From NCBI GenBank assembly GCA_015654495.1, contig JAATGW010000025.1, positions 1-33,338 on the forward strand: a stretch of DNA of 33,338 nucleotides. The letters run 5' to 3'. Source of the DNA: Chitinophagales bacterium (GTDB lineage: Bacteria; Bacteroidota; Bacteroidia; Chitinophagales; Chitinophagaceae). Positions within the stretch are counted from its first letter, which is position 1, and each line of letters starts with the position of its first letter. Made by a program: the position numbers and the translations under genes. The notes under the pieces are model-generated. The model did no database searches, was not told the origin of the DNA, and was given only the letters and a program-made list of their open reading frames with translations. Shown here piece by piece: positions 1-7,725 of the stretch.

Positions 1-488
1 ACAGTTAAACCTGCAATTTCACCGGCTTCTTTAGTAGCCTGGCGCTGAGCGTCGTTAAAATAGGCAGGAACCGTGATTACTGCTTCATTTACATCCTGAC
101 CAAGATAATCTTCTGCAATTTTCTTCATCTTCTGAAGAACCATTGCACTTATTTCCTGCGGCGTGTATAAACGACCGTCGATATCAATGCGAACTGTATT
201 ATTGTCTCCCTTTGCTACTTTATAGCTCCAGTGTTTCATTTCTTCTGTTACTTCGTCATAACTGCGACCCATGAACCTTTTTACACTGGAAATGGTATTT
301 ATGGGGTTGGTGATTGCCTGCCTCTTGGCCGGATCGCCTACCTTGCGTTCCCCATTTTTAAGGAAAGCCACAACACTGGGCGTGGTGCGACGTCCTTCAT
401 CATTGGCAATGACAACGGGTTCGTTCGCCTCCATTACCGCTACGCAGCTATTGGTTGTTCCTAAATCAATACCAATTATTTTTCCCAT
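1..488 (-). CDS. dnaK: Molecular chaperone DnaK (Hsp70), N-terminal part only
   Basis: Only the first 162 codons are present; the gene runs off the left edge. DnaK is the cytoplasmic ATP-dependent Hsp70 chaperone that works with DnaJ and GrpE. Translation begins MGKIIGIDLGTTNSCVAVME, the first phosphate-binding loop of the actin-like ATPase fold. It continues with EGRRTTPSVVAF, GDPAKRQAITNP and, near the edge, VITVPAYFNDAQRQATKEAG, all hallmarks of bacterial DnaK. The ATG at 488 is the only sensible start because the family begins MGKIIGID. The 274 bases upstream, up to ypdA, should hold its promoter; they contain an inverted repeat (TGTGTC-N5-GACACA) but no CIRCE element that I can see. Identity is certain; the rest of the protein cannot be judged. 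Confidence 0.98.
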   Translation of the reverse strand, partial: MGKIIGIDLGTTNSCVAVMEANEPVVIANDEGRRTTPSVVAFLKNGERKVGDPAKRQAITNPINTISSVKRFMGRSYDEVTEEMKHWSYKVAKGDNNTVRIDIDGRLYTPQEISAMVLQKMKKIAEDYLGQDVNEAVITVPAYFNDAQRQATKEAGEIAGLT

Positions 489-655
489 AATAATGACTTT
501 TTTAATGTTTAGTATAGGTTAACAATACTTATGCCGGGACAGGAGAATGTGCAATCTTGTCAGTTAGTTATTAGGGGTTTAGTACGCTTTAACCGGGGAG
601 CCTATGCCTGTTCCGCTCCAAACGGAAATTTATTTCCCGATGCCGGGCACTACAA

Positions 656-672
656 TGTGTCCAATTGACACA
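656..672. promoter_or_regulatory. Inverted repeat TGTGTC-N5-GACACA upstream of dnaK
   Basis: Perfect 6-bp arms (656-661 and 667-672) flank a 5-bp spacer, about 170 bp upstream of the dnaK start. The size and symmetry suit a dimeric regulator, but no regulator is identified. On the dnaK strand it overlaps a TTTTTG run that could be a -33 element. A second, smaller inverted repeat (GGAAAT-TT-ATTTCC) lies at 624-637. The function is inferred from position only. Confidence 0.35.
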
Positions 673-762
673 AAAATTCGTTCGGAACTGACGTTGTTAC
701 CGGTAAGAATTTTACATTGATATGGCACCTGAAAGCCGACTGATCATATCATAATACCGCCC

Positions 763-1746
763 TTAGTTGTTTGCGGACTTGAAATGTTCAATAATCTTAT
801 CTGCATGAACCCGGGAATTTTCTATAAACCACTTATTGGTCTGCATTCCACCACAAACAACTCCGGCCAGATATAACCCCGGAATATTGGTTTCCATGGT
901 TTCCGGATTGTGGACGGGTGTTTTCATGTCATCTGCTCCAATCCCGATTCCGGTTTCTTTCAGGAATGGGAAATCAGGCAGATAGCCCGTCATGGCAAGT
1001 ACAAAATCATTTTCGAACTTAACTATTCCTTCCGGGGTTATAATCTCAACTTCAGTCTCACTGATTTCTTTCAACGAAGAGTTGAAAAATGCGGTTATAT
1101 CTTTATCGCGGATTCTGTTTACAATATCCGGGCGCACCCAGTATTTTACATTTTCCCCGATTAGATTTTCGCGTATCACCATTGTCACTTCCGCACCTTT
1201 ACGCCAGGTTTCCAAAGCTACATCCACAGCCGAATTTGCGGCACCTACCACAACTATTTTCTGACCAAAATAGTTATGGGGTTCTTTGTAATAATGATGC
1301 ACCTTGGCCAGATCTTCTCCCGGAACATTCATGAGATTCGGAATATCGTAAAAACCAGTTGCAATAATTACAGCGCGCGACTGATAATTATTCCGATCTG
1401 TCTCAGTAATAAAATCGTCTTTTTCCTTTTTAATTTTCAACACCTTTTCATAGAGTCTCGTCTTCAGTTTCCAATGCATTGCCACTCTCCTGTAATACTC
1501 CAGCGCTTCGCTTCTTGTAGGTTTGGGATTATGTGATATAAACGGAACCTCTCCTATTTCCAGCCTTTCTGAGGTGGAAAAGAAAGTCATATTTAACGGA
1601 TAATTAAATAAGGAATTCACCAGCGCTCCCTTCTCAATTATTTCATAACTGAGCGCATTTTTGTTGCAGGCAATTCCACAAGCCAGCCCGATGGGTCCAC
1701 CACCTACAATAACAACATCCCTGATTAGCATTTGGTCCATGAACAT
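763..1746 (-). CDS. ypdA: YpdA-family FAD/NAD(P)-dependent disulfide reductase
   Basis: This is a 327-residue flavoprotein of the YpdA family. In Firmicutes that family reduces bacillithiol disulfide with NADPH in the cytoplasm. The N-terminal Rossmann motif is VVIVGGGPIGL (residues 11-21). A second dinucleotide-binding site is IVVVGAANSAVDVA, and the family block NMTFFSTSERLEIG lies near residue 53. The C-terminus carries the FAD-contacting GLYLAGVVCGG. As I recall, Firmicutes YpdA has a functional Cys directly after GGGP; here that position is Ile19, with Cys at 23 and 27. The Met codons at 1740 and 1731 are alternative starts, and 1731 gives MLIRDVVIVGGG, closest to the family start. A -7 box sits at 1770-1777. 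The gene is divergent from the DUF4403 gene. The family is confident; the exact substrate is inferred. Confidence 0.88.
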   Translation of the reverse strand: MFMDQMLIRDVVIVGGGPIGLACGIACNKNALSYEIIEKGALVNSLFNYPLNMTFFSTSERLEIGEVPFISHNPKPTRSEALEYYRRVAMHWKLKTRLYEKVLKIKKEKDDFITETDRNNYQSRAVIIATGFYDIPNLMNVPGEDLAKVHHYYKEPHNYFGQKIVVVGAANSAVDVALETWRKGAEVTMVIRENLIGENVKYWVRPDIVNRIRDKDITAFFNSSLKEISETEVEIITPEGIVKFENDFVLAMTGYLPDFPFLKETGIGIGADDMKTPVHNPETMETNIPGLYLAGVVCGGMQTNKWFIENSRVHADKIIEHFKSANN

Positions 1747-1769
1747 GTGTGTTAAAATAACGGTACAAT

Positions 1770-1777
1770 CAAAGTTA
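1770..1777 (-). promoter_or_regulatory. Bacteroidota -7 box (TAACTTTG) for ypdA
   Basis: An exact match to TAnnTTTG on the minus strand, 23 nt upstream of the ATG at 1746, so transcription would start near 1763. I see no clear -33 TTTG at the best spacing. Confidence 0.5.
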
Positions 1778-1864
1778 ACTCCGCAGGATCAATAGTATTT
1801 AATTCTTTGTTGCGGAAGATTTCGTTTAATCACAACCAGTTTTCAGGCACATTTGTCTGCTTCC

Positions 1865-1872
1865 TATCTTTG
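1865..1872 (+). promoter_or_regulatory. Bacteroidota -7 box (TATCTTTG) for the DUF4403 gene
   Basis: An exact match to TAnnTTTG on the plus strand. It ends only 10 nt before the ATG at 1883, which leaves room for just a few nucleotides of leader. A TTTTCAGG about 21 nt upstream could be a weak -33 element. Confidence 0.5.
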
Positions 1873-1882
1873 ACGCAATCAT

Positions 1883-3331
1883 ATGCAGTACCGTTTATAT
1901 TCCAGCCACCGGATCTTTTTTGGTTTTTTATTTTTAAGCAGCATGTTTTCCTGTTCAAAAAAAATCATTCCTGAAAAACCGCAGCTTAATATAAGTGTTG
2001 CTGCTCAGGATACACTTCCGGTTTCAGATATTGATATTCCGGTTCAGATTCCCCTTCAGCCATTGATTAAAATGGCAGAATCACAGATTGATCTTCAATA
2101 TACTTCTCCAGGCTGGCCAAATGATTTTGTAGTTGACAGTTGCTCCTCCAGGTATATGTACAGATTCCGGCGCGGGCCGGTAAAAATAAGTGGTTCGGTT
2201 ACTGATCTTAAGCTGGAATTCATGGGTTTTTATCAGATTGCCGGTTCACAGAGGCTTTGTGCGGGCGTTGGAAGTAATCAGGTGGCATTAACACCATGGT
2301 CGCCGCCCTGCACCTGCGGATTAAAAGAGGGTGAAAGAAAAGTTCAGGTAGGCTTCAACGTTGATATCAGGCTGAACAGCAATTACAGTGTGGACCCGCA
2401 TATCAAAAGTCTTCCACCTGTTCCGCTTGACAAATGCAATGTCTGTTTATGGAGCTCTGATATCACGACTACTATAATGGATCGGTTACTGGCACAAATG
2501 GAGGATGCGAGGAAGGCAATTGAAGACAGCATCAGGATCATGCAGCTACGCCCGAAATTCCAGCAACTGTGGGACAGCCTGAATGCAACTATTGCGCTTG
2601 CTGGTATTGGATACGTAAGAATAAATCCGGAAAAACTGCGGTTCAGCCGGTTCATTGTACAGAAAGATACACTGGTATTCTCGATGGGGATTTCTGCAAG
2701 ACCCATAGTTTCACAATACCGACCCGCCCCAGGGCCGCGCACCGTTATTCCGGACATCAGTGATTTTCAACTCCGGAAAGGATTTTCTCTGTTTCTTGAT
2801 GCTCACCTTGATTATGATTCGCTTAGCAAAATCCTTAATGAAAAAATGCATAAAAAAAGGATTGACCTAGATCAGGTGGGCAAGTATGTTATTGTAGAAA
2901 ATTGTCAGATCTATGGAGCTGATAAGGAAAAGCTGATCTTTAAACTGGATTTTTCAGGATCTGAATCCGGTACTTTTTATCTGACCGGCAAACCGGTTTA
3001 TGATGCCGTCAAAAAACAATTGTCAGTTTCCGATCTTGAATATGATATCCGTACAAAAGACATGCTTGTTAAAACCGCAAAATGGCTGTTTAACCGGAGA
3101 ATTCTCACCACATTGCAATCTTACACCCGTTTCGAACTTGCAGCGCACGAAAGCACACTGATCAGCCAGATAAACAGACAATCTCCCCGTGAACTCTATC
3201 CCGGTGTTTGGGTAAATGGCTCAGTAAATGCTGTGTCGTTGATAAGGATCCTTCCTTCGCGGGAAAAATTGCTGGTGAGATTCAGCAGCACAGGGAATAT
3301 GAGCCTGATCATTACCCGCTTAGACTTTTAA
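1883..3331 (+). CDS. DUF4403 family lipoprotein
   Basis: A 482-residue protein of unknown function that matches the DUF4403 family of Bacteroidota by overall pattern. The N-terminus has a hydrophobic stretch (residues 11-22) ending in a lipobox-like MFSC, so Cys24 would be lipidated and the protein membrane-anchored. Two cysteine pairs follow: PPCTCGLKEG, and KCNVCLWSS after the VDPHI and LPPVPLDK segments. A Gln/Leu-rich helical segment lies around residues 205-240. The C-terminal half is rich in beta-strand patterns (for example FRFSSTGN-type strands near the end), resembling lipid-binding or SMP-like folds, but that is inference. No enzyme motif is visible. The stop lies 5 bp from the convergent gtrA-like gene. 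The start is fixed by the lipoprotein signal. Confidence 0.78.
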   Translation: MQYRLYSSHRIFFGFLFLSSMFSCSKKIIPEKPQLNISVAAQDTLPVSDIDIPVQIPLQPLIKMAESQIDLQYTSPGWPNDFVVDSCSSRYMYRFRRGPVKISGSVTDLKLEFMGFYQIAGSQRLCAGVGSNQVALTPWSPPCTCGLKEGERKVQVGFNVDIRLNSNYSVDPHIKSLPPVPLDKCNVCLWSSDITTTIMDRLLAQMEDARKAIEDSIRIMQLRPKFQQLWDSLNATIALAGIGYVRINPEKLRFSRFIVQKDTLVFSMGISARPIVSQYRPAPGPRTVIPDISDFQLRKGFSLFLDAHLDYDSLSKILNEKMHKKRIDLDQVGKYVIVENCQIYGADKEKLIFKLDFSGSESGTFYLTGKPVYDAVKKQLSVSDLEYDIRTKDMLVKTAKWLFNRRILTTLQSYTRFELAAHESTLISQINRQSPRELYPGVWVNGSVNAVSLIRILPSREKLLVRFSSTGNMSLIITRLDF

Positions 3332-3336
3332 GCAAT

Positions 3337-3813
3337 TCAGATAGAACTCACTTTGAAAGTAAAAAACCGTTGTGAAGTATAGCTAAAGAACATGACGATG
3401 GCGGTTGTCATTATTTTAGCAACTGTTGGAAAAAGATGAAATTGTTCGATAAAAATCTTAAGGCAGATATAATTGAGAATAATGCAGATCAGAACAGTAA
3501 CAAAATAACGGAACAACTGAACCCGGCCCTTGATCGGTGAACCCTGAAAAACGATATTCCGCATCAGAAAAAAGCCAATAGGAAAGGTTACACAGAAAGC
3601 AAGAAAAAATGCCGCTATATAAGGTTTAACCGCAAAAGGACCGAAATGCTGTACCTGTTCACTAAAAATATAATGAAAGCTTATATAAAACATTAAAATG
3701 TCCAGAACAGTATTGCTGGCCCCACAGGCAGCATACCTGAAAGTCAGTTTATTCATTACCCTGCTAAAGGGCGGATAAAAAAAGTCAATGGTATTTTCAA
3801 TAATAGTTATCAT
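3337..3813 (-). CDS. GtrA-family membrane protein
   Basis: A small integral membrane protein of about 158 residues with four predicted transmembrane segments. GtrA-like proteins are thought to help flip or transfer polyprenyl-phosphate-linked sugars used in surface-glycan modification; no catalytic motif is known. The N-terminal pattern LTFRYAACGASNTVLDILMF and the C-terminal end FFSYTSQRFFTFK (the N/QrxwTF-type ending) are typical. I chose the ATG at 3813, giving MITIIENTIDFFYPP. An in-frame TTG at 3849 would add 12 unconvincing residues. It follows the GDPD gene on the same strand after 182 bp that contain an exact -7 box at 3913-3920, so it probably has its own promoter. The gene ends 5 bp from the convergent DUF4403 gene. 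Confidence 0.85.
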   Translation of the reverse strand: MITIIENTIDFFYPPFSRVMNKLTFRYAACGASNTVLDILMFYISFHYIFSEQVQHFGPFAVKPYIAAFFLAFCVTFPIGFFLMRNIVFQGSPIKGRVQLFRYFVTVLICIILNYICLKIFIEQFHLFPTVAKIMTTAIVMFFSYTSQRFFTFKVSSI

Positions 3814-3912
3814 CCAGAACCTTAAACTGTTATTATCAAAAACGATCAAATGCGTAAATTATTGAATTGCATGACACGTGCTAAGGCTCAGCAATTGCAT
3901 TAATTGCGTTTG

Positions 3913-3920
3913 CAAAGTTA
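3913..3920 (-). promoter_or_regulatory. Bacteroidota -7 box (TAACTTTG) for the gtrA-like gene
   Basis: An exact TAnnTTTG match on the minus strand, about 100 nt upstream of the ATG at 3813. The leader between them contains the small inverted repeat GCAATT-GCATT-AATTGC near 3891-3907. Confidence 0.45.
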
Positions 3921-3995
3921 ATTCTTCAGAGGAATAGAAGTTCAGCGATGAGAAGCTTTAACGTTCCTGTGGATGCGCCAAATTATAAAACTTTT

Positions 3996-4895
3996 CTAAT
4001 TTTTCAAAGCCCGGTCAGGGTAATCGGTTATGATGCCGTCAACCCCCATTGATCTGAGCCGGACTATTTCAGCTGAATCATTGACCGTCCAGGGTATGAG
4101 TTTCATCTTTTTATCCCGGCAAAAACTGAGAAGGGATGGATTTACAAGGTGATATTCGGGGCTGTAAATTGAAGGAGTAAATCCCAGATCAGTCAATTTA
4201 GTCTGGTGATTCGGATTGCTGAGTCCCTCTACCAATAATGCGGTAGCTATCCCCGGAAATGAGTTATGCACTACGCGGAGTGTTCTTGGATCAAAAGACT
4301 GAATTATAACCCGCCCTGCGATTCCTTTCCTGTTTATGACATCCATAAGCAAGGAAGTAAATTCATCCGGGGCAGGATGGAAAACATTATCAGTTGAAGG
4401 TTGACATTTTGTTTCAATATTATAGTAAACCGGCCTGAGTTTATGTTGTTTAATATAGTTTTCAACGCTATCAATAACATCTGAAAGCAGCGGTTTATGC
4501 AGCTTTAGCTTTTGTTGTTCCGGAAACCGTTTATGAAACATTGACCCGACATCCCATTTTTCTATGTCCGCATAGTTCATTTCATAAATGTTAAAAGACT
4601 TTTCATTACCAATGCCAGGAACAGTGCCGTCCGGAGCAGTAGCAAGTTCATGACTCATAAACGGCTCATGCGAAAGGATAACTTTTTTGTCCTTTGTAAC
4701 TACAGCATCCATCTCGAGTGTCGTCACTCCGATCTGCAAGGCCCTGATCATTGCTGGAATTGTATTTTCAGGCATCAGTCCTCTGCATCCGCGGTGACCC
4801 TGTATGTCGAATTTCTCTGGCAATTGTGCATTATCGGCCGATCTCATAGAACAGGAAAATAGTACAGAAAAAAGCAAAAACCTCAGGTGCTTCAT
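3996..4895 (-). CDS. Glycerophosphodiester phosphodiesterase, predicted lipoprotein
   Basis: A 299-residue enzyme of the GDPD family, which hydrolyses glycerophosphodiesters to glycerol-3-phosphate and an alcohol on a metal-dependent TIM barrel. The signature is complete: GHRGCRGLMPENT (catalytic His34), LEMDAVVTKD (metal ligands Glu61 and Asp63) and LSHEP (second catalytic His76). The C-terminal part has FTPSIYSPEYH, IPWTVND and the ending GVDGIITDYPD, all family-typical. The N-terminus has a short signal ending in LFSC, so Cys15 is the likely lipidation site and the enzyme would act in the periplasm or on an envelope surface. It uses a TAG stop. The gene is divergent from argS, and their upstream regions overlap within 60 bp. 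Family and activity class are confident; substrate range is not known. Confidence 0.93.
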   Translation of the reverse strand: MKHLRFLLFSVLFSCSMRSADNAQLPEKFDIQGHRGCRGLMPENTIPAMIRALQIGVTTLEMDAVVTKDKKVILSHEPFMSHELATAPDGTVPGIGNEKSFNIYEMNYADIEKWDVGSMFHKRFPEQQKLKLHKPLLSDVIDSVENYIKQHKLRPVYYNIETKCQPSTDNVFHPAPDEFTSLLMDVINRKGIAGRVIIQSFDPRTLRVVHNSFPGIATALLVEGLSNPNHQTKLTDLGFTPSIYSPEYHLVNPSLLSFCRDKKMKLIPWTVNDSAEIVRLRSMGVDGIITDYPDRALKN

Positions 4896-4926
4896 CAGGA
4901 ACAGTTTTCATGAAATTAGCGAATCG

Positions 4927-4934
4927 TACATTTG
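4927..4934 (+). promoter_or_regulatory. Bacteroidota -7 box (TACATTTG) for argS
   Basis: An exact TAnnTTTG match 20 nt before the ATG at 4955, with a TTTT run about 18 nt upstream as a possible -33 element. Its position means the in-frame ATG at 4910 lies upstream of the transcript start, which decides the argS start in favour of 4955. Confidence 0.6.
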
Positions 4935-4954
4935 CAGCCATATTAGAAAAAATC

Positions 4955-6733
4955 ATGATCGTATCTCAGGTAAAAGAAAAGGTTGCAGCGGCTTTGGAAC
5001 AGCTGTTTAATCAACCCTTCACCGAAAAAGATTTCCAGGTAAATCAGACAAAACCGGAATTTGAAGGAGATTATACAGTGGTGCTTTTCTCCCTGGTTAA
5101 ATCTTTGAAATTGTCTCCTGATCAACTGGGCAACTCGCTGGGGAATCAACTGCTGAAAAATCACCCGGATTTATTTACAGGATTCAATATCATCAAAGGT
5201 TTCCTCAACCTTTCGATAAAAGACGAATTCTGGTTTAGTCTGCTTGAAGAAAATTTTGCTAATAACAGCTTTGGAAAAGCAACTGCCACAGGAATAAAGG
5301 TGATGGTAGAATACAGTTCTCCCAACACAAATAAGCCATTGCACCTCGGTCATCTCCGTAATAATTTTCTGGGATGGAGCATAGCCGAAATCTTAAAAGC
5401 AAATGGAAATGAAGTGATCAAGACATGCGTGGTAAATGATCGCGGTATTCATATATGCAAGAGTATGCTTGCATGGAAACTTTTTTCAAACGGAGCAACA
5501 CCACAAACAACAAATCAGAAAGGTGATCATTTTGTAGGTGATTACTATGTGAAATTTAATGATGCCTACAAAAAAGAAGTTGAAGATTTAATCAGTGCGG
5601 GACAGAGCAAAGAAGATGCTGAAAGAAATTCGCCCATTATGCAGCAAACGCAGGAGATGCTGAAAAAATGGGAGGCCGGAGATCCGGAAACCATGGAACT
5701 CTGGCGTACAATGAATCAATGGGTATATGCAGGATTTGATGAAACCTATAAAAGAATCGGATCTGATTTTGACAGGATATATTATGAAAGCCAGACCTAC
5801 CTGCTTGGCCGCGATACAGTGCAGGAAGGATTAAAGAAGGGCATTTTCTTCAGAAAAGAGGATGGCAGCGTCTGGATTGACCTTACTGCAGATGGACTGG
5901 ACGAAAAACTGGTGTTGAGGAAAGATGGAACTTCTGTTTATATCACACAGGATATCGGGCTTGCACAGGATAAATACAGGGAATACGGTATTGATAAAAG
6001 TATTTATGTTATCGGTGATGAGCAGAACTATCACATGAAAGTACTGAAGCTGATCTGTCAGAAAATCGGGTTACCCTATGCTGATTCTATTTACCATTTA
6101 TCCTATGGTATGGTTGAACTGCCGACAGGAAAAATGAAAAGCAGAGAAGGAACAGTTGTTGATGCTGATGATATTGTAGATGAAATGAACGCAATTGCAG
6201 CCCGGCATACAGCCGAGCTCGGCAAAGTTCAGGATTTCGCACCCGAATCTCTGAAAGAGCTTTATGATACCATTGGCCTTGGTGCGCTGAAATTTTTTCT
6301 ATTAAGAGTTGAACCAAAAAAGAAAATGGTTTTTAATCCGGAAGAATCTGTGGACTTTCACGGCTTTACCGGTCCGTTCATTCAGTATACACACGCAAGA
6401 ATAAAATCAATACTTCGTAAAGAGAGCATCAATTCCAGCTATAAAAATTATGACGGAAACGGGTTGCTTCCCCTGGAAAAATCGCTTCTTATTTCACTTG
6501 AGCAATATGGCGACATTTTACAGCAGTCTGCAACTGAACTGAACCCTTCTGTCATTGCGATATTCGCATTCAACCTTGCAAAAACTTTTAATTCCTTTTA
6601 TGCGGAACATTCGGTGATGCAGGCAGAAACCGAATCAAAAAAGCAACTTCGGCTACGCATTGCTGCTATGACGGCAATCGTTCTTTCATCATCTATGCGG
6701 TTATTGGGGATAAGGGTTCCGGAGAGAATGTGA
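4955..6733 (+). CDS. argS: Arginyl-tRNA synthetase
   Basis: Class I aminoacyl-tRNA synthetase of 592 residues that charges tRNA-Arg with arginine in the cytoplasm. Domains in order: the N-terminal Add-1 domain (residues 1-110), the Rossmann catalytic core with the HIGH-type motif PLHLGHLRNN (His130, His133), and the KMSK-equivalent GKMKSREG near residues 391-398. The core also has VVNDRGIHICKSM and QDIGLA. The C-terminal DALR anticodon-binding domain includes GFTGPFIQYTHARIKSI. Length is normal for Bacteroidota ArgS. The in-frame ATG at 4910 would add 15 residues, but it precedes the -7 box at 4927-4934, so 4955 is preferred. Downstream lies a block of heptad repeats. Identity is certain. Confidence 0.97.
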   Translation: MIVSQVKEKVAAALEQLFNQPFTEKDFQVNQTKPEFEGDYTVVLFSLVKSLKLSPDQLGNSLGNQLLKNHPDLFTGFNIIKGFLNLSIKDEFWFSLLEENFANNSFGKATATGIKVMVEYSSPNTNKPLHLGHLRNNFLGWSIAEILKANGNEVIKTCVVNDRGIHICKSMLAWKLFSNGATPQTTNQKGDHFVGDYYVKFNDAYKKEVEDLISAGQSKEDAERNSPIMQQTQEMLKKWEAGDPETMELWRTMNQWVYAGFDETYKRIGSDFDRIYYESQTYLLGRDTVQEGLKKGIFFRKEDGSVWIDLTADGLDEKLVLRKDGTSVYITQDIGLAQDKYREYGIDKSIYVIGDEQNYHMKVLKLICQKIGLPYADSIYHLSYGMVELPTGKMKSREGTVVDADDIVDEMNAIAARHTAELGKVQDFAPESLKELYDTIGLGALKFFLLRVEPKKKMVFNPEESVDFHGFTGPFIQYTHARIKSILRKESINSSYKNYDGNGLLPLEKSLLISLEQYGDILQQSATELNPSVIAIFAFNLAKTFNSFYAEHSVMQAETESKKQLRLRIAAMTAIVLSSSMRLLGIRVPERM

Positions 6734-6735
6734 AG

Positions 6736-6791
6736 GAAGTACGAAGTACGAGGGACGAAGTGGGAAGTAGTTCAACGTTGAACGTTAAACA
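6736..6791. repeat. Two phased heptad-repeat families (GAAGTAC then TTNAACG)
   Basis: Eight consecutive 7-bp units lie just after the argS stop. Five are GAAGTAC-type (6736-6770: GAAGTAC, GAAGTAC, GAGGGAC, GAAGTGG, GAAGTAG). Three are TTNAACG-type (6771-6791) in the same 7-bp register. The junction holds the 14-nt perfect palindrome GTTCAACGTTGAAC (6770-6783). The block may act as a terminator or spacer between argS and the next gene; function is inferred only. Confidence 0.75.
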
Positions 6792-6812
6792 TGTTTTTAG
6801 TACATTAGCTTT

Positions 6813-7712
6813 ATGAAACGTTTTTTGTTTGCCGCAATACTATTCATGACTCATTTCAGATTGAGCGCACAACAACAGAAAATTATCCTTTATGATGATC
6901 AGACTGTTGCTAATATCGGAGGGTCTGCAAAAATCCAGGAACCACCCTACCTGATGGTTTTCCCTTCCCCTGTCGCAGGATCAAAAAAATCAATCCTGAT
7001 CTGCCCCGGAGGCGGATATACCGCCCTGGCAAAAGATCACGAAGGGCTTGATGTTGCTGCATTCTTTAATTCAAAAGGCTACCATGCCTTTGTGCTTATG
7101 TACCGTTTAAATGATTTCCAGCAGACCGGAAGCAAATTTCCTGCGCAGCTCAATGATGTTACAAGGGCAATGCAGATCATACGTTCACGCGCAACCGAAT
7201 TTGGAATCGATCCCGCCGGAACAGGTGTGATCGGATTTTCAGCGGGCGGACATCTGGCCTCCATGGCGGCTACCATGTTCTCAAAAGGTGACCCTTCTTC
7301 AAAGAATATTCTTGAGCGGCAGAACACCCGGCCTGCGTTTGCTATACTTGTTTATCCTGTAATTGCGCTGAACGACAGTTTTACCCATAAGGGCAGTGCA
7401 GAAATGCTTACAGGAAAAAATTCATCTGCTTCTTTCAGAGATTCACTGAGTACACAAAACAGGGTTACTGCAGAAACTCCTCCAACCTTTCTTATCTACG
7501 GAAATGACGATAAAGCGGTACCACCGGAAAACGGGATTGTATTTTACCAGGCATTGAGAAAATATAATATTCCCGCAAGCTTGCACATATATCCGCATGG
7601 TGGTCATGGGTTCGGGCTGGCCCCGAAAGATCCTGTTTTAAATACCTGGCCTGAATTAGCTATAAGCTGGATTGAAGAAGTCGGACGTTCAACGTCGAAC
7701 GTTAAACCTTAA
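6813..7712 (+). CDS. Secreted alpha/beta hydrolase (esterase/acetylxylan-esterase-like)
   Basis: A 299-residue alpha/beta hydrolase with a cleavable signal peptide (MKRFLFAAIL...LSAQQ), so probably periplasmic or secreted. The fold markers are visible. The oxyanion region is ICPGGGYTALA (residues 63-73). The nucleophile elbow is GFSAGG with Ser143. The acid lies in GNDDKAVPP (Asp232 or Asp233). The histidine is in HGGHGFG (His265). This pattern is that of BD-FAE or acetyl-xylan-esterase-like enzymes that deacylate glycans or small esters; the real substrate is unknown. The last residues, GRSTSNVKP, are encoded by an AACGTTN heptad array rather than family sequence, so the ancestral stop was probably a few codons earlier. 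The start is fixed by the signal peptide. It converges on the TPR gene with a 2-bp gap. Confidence 0.88.
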   Translation: MKRFLFAAILFMTHFRLSAQQQKIILYDDQTVANIGGSAKIQEPPYLMVFPSPVAGSKKSILICPGGGYTALAKDHEGLDVAAFFNSKGYHAFVLMYRLNDFQQTGSKFPAQLNDVTRAMQIIRSRATEFGIDPAGTGVIGFSAGGHLASMAATMFSKGDPSSKNILERQNTRPAFAILVYPVIALNDSFTHKGSAEMLTGKNSSASFRDSLSTQNRVTAETPPTFLIYGNDDKAVPPENGIVFYQALRKYNIPASLHIYPHGGHGFGLAPKDPVLNTWPELAISWIEEVGRSTSNVKP

Positions 7713-7725
7713 ACTTAAAATTTAA
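7684..7725. repeat. AACGTTN heptad array, decaying, at convergent gene ends
   Basis: Six 7-bp units: GACGTTC, AACGTCG, AACGTTA, AACCTTA, AACTTAA, AATTTAA. The first three are close to consensus and the rest drift. GACGTTCAACGTC (7684-7696) is an inverted repeat with 6-bp arms. The array supplies the last codons of the hydrolase gene and overlaps the final codons of the opposite TPR gene. Confidence 0.65.

Noticed and set aside
2383..2757. Antisense 124-residue open frame inside the DUF4403 gene
   Set aside because: It is a shadow of the coding strand with low-complexity Ser/Ile composition; the DUF4403 frame is full length and has a signal sequence.
4910..4954. ATG at 4910 as argS start
   Set aside because: It lies upstream of the -7 promoter box and the added residues are unlike the family.
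6736..6791. CRISPR array
   Set aside because: The repeats are 7 bp, contiguous, without spacers, and no cas genes are present.
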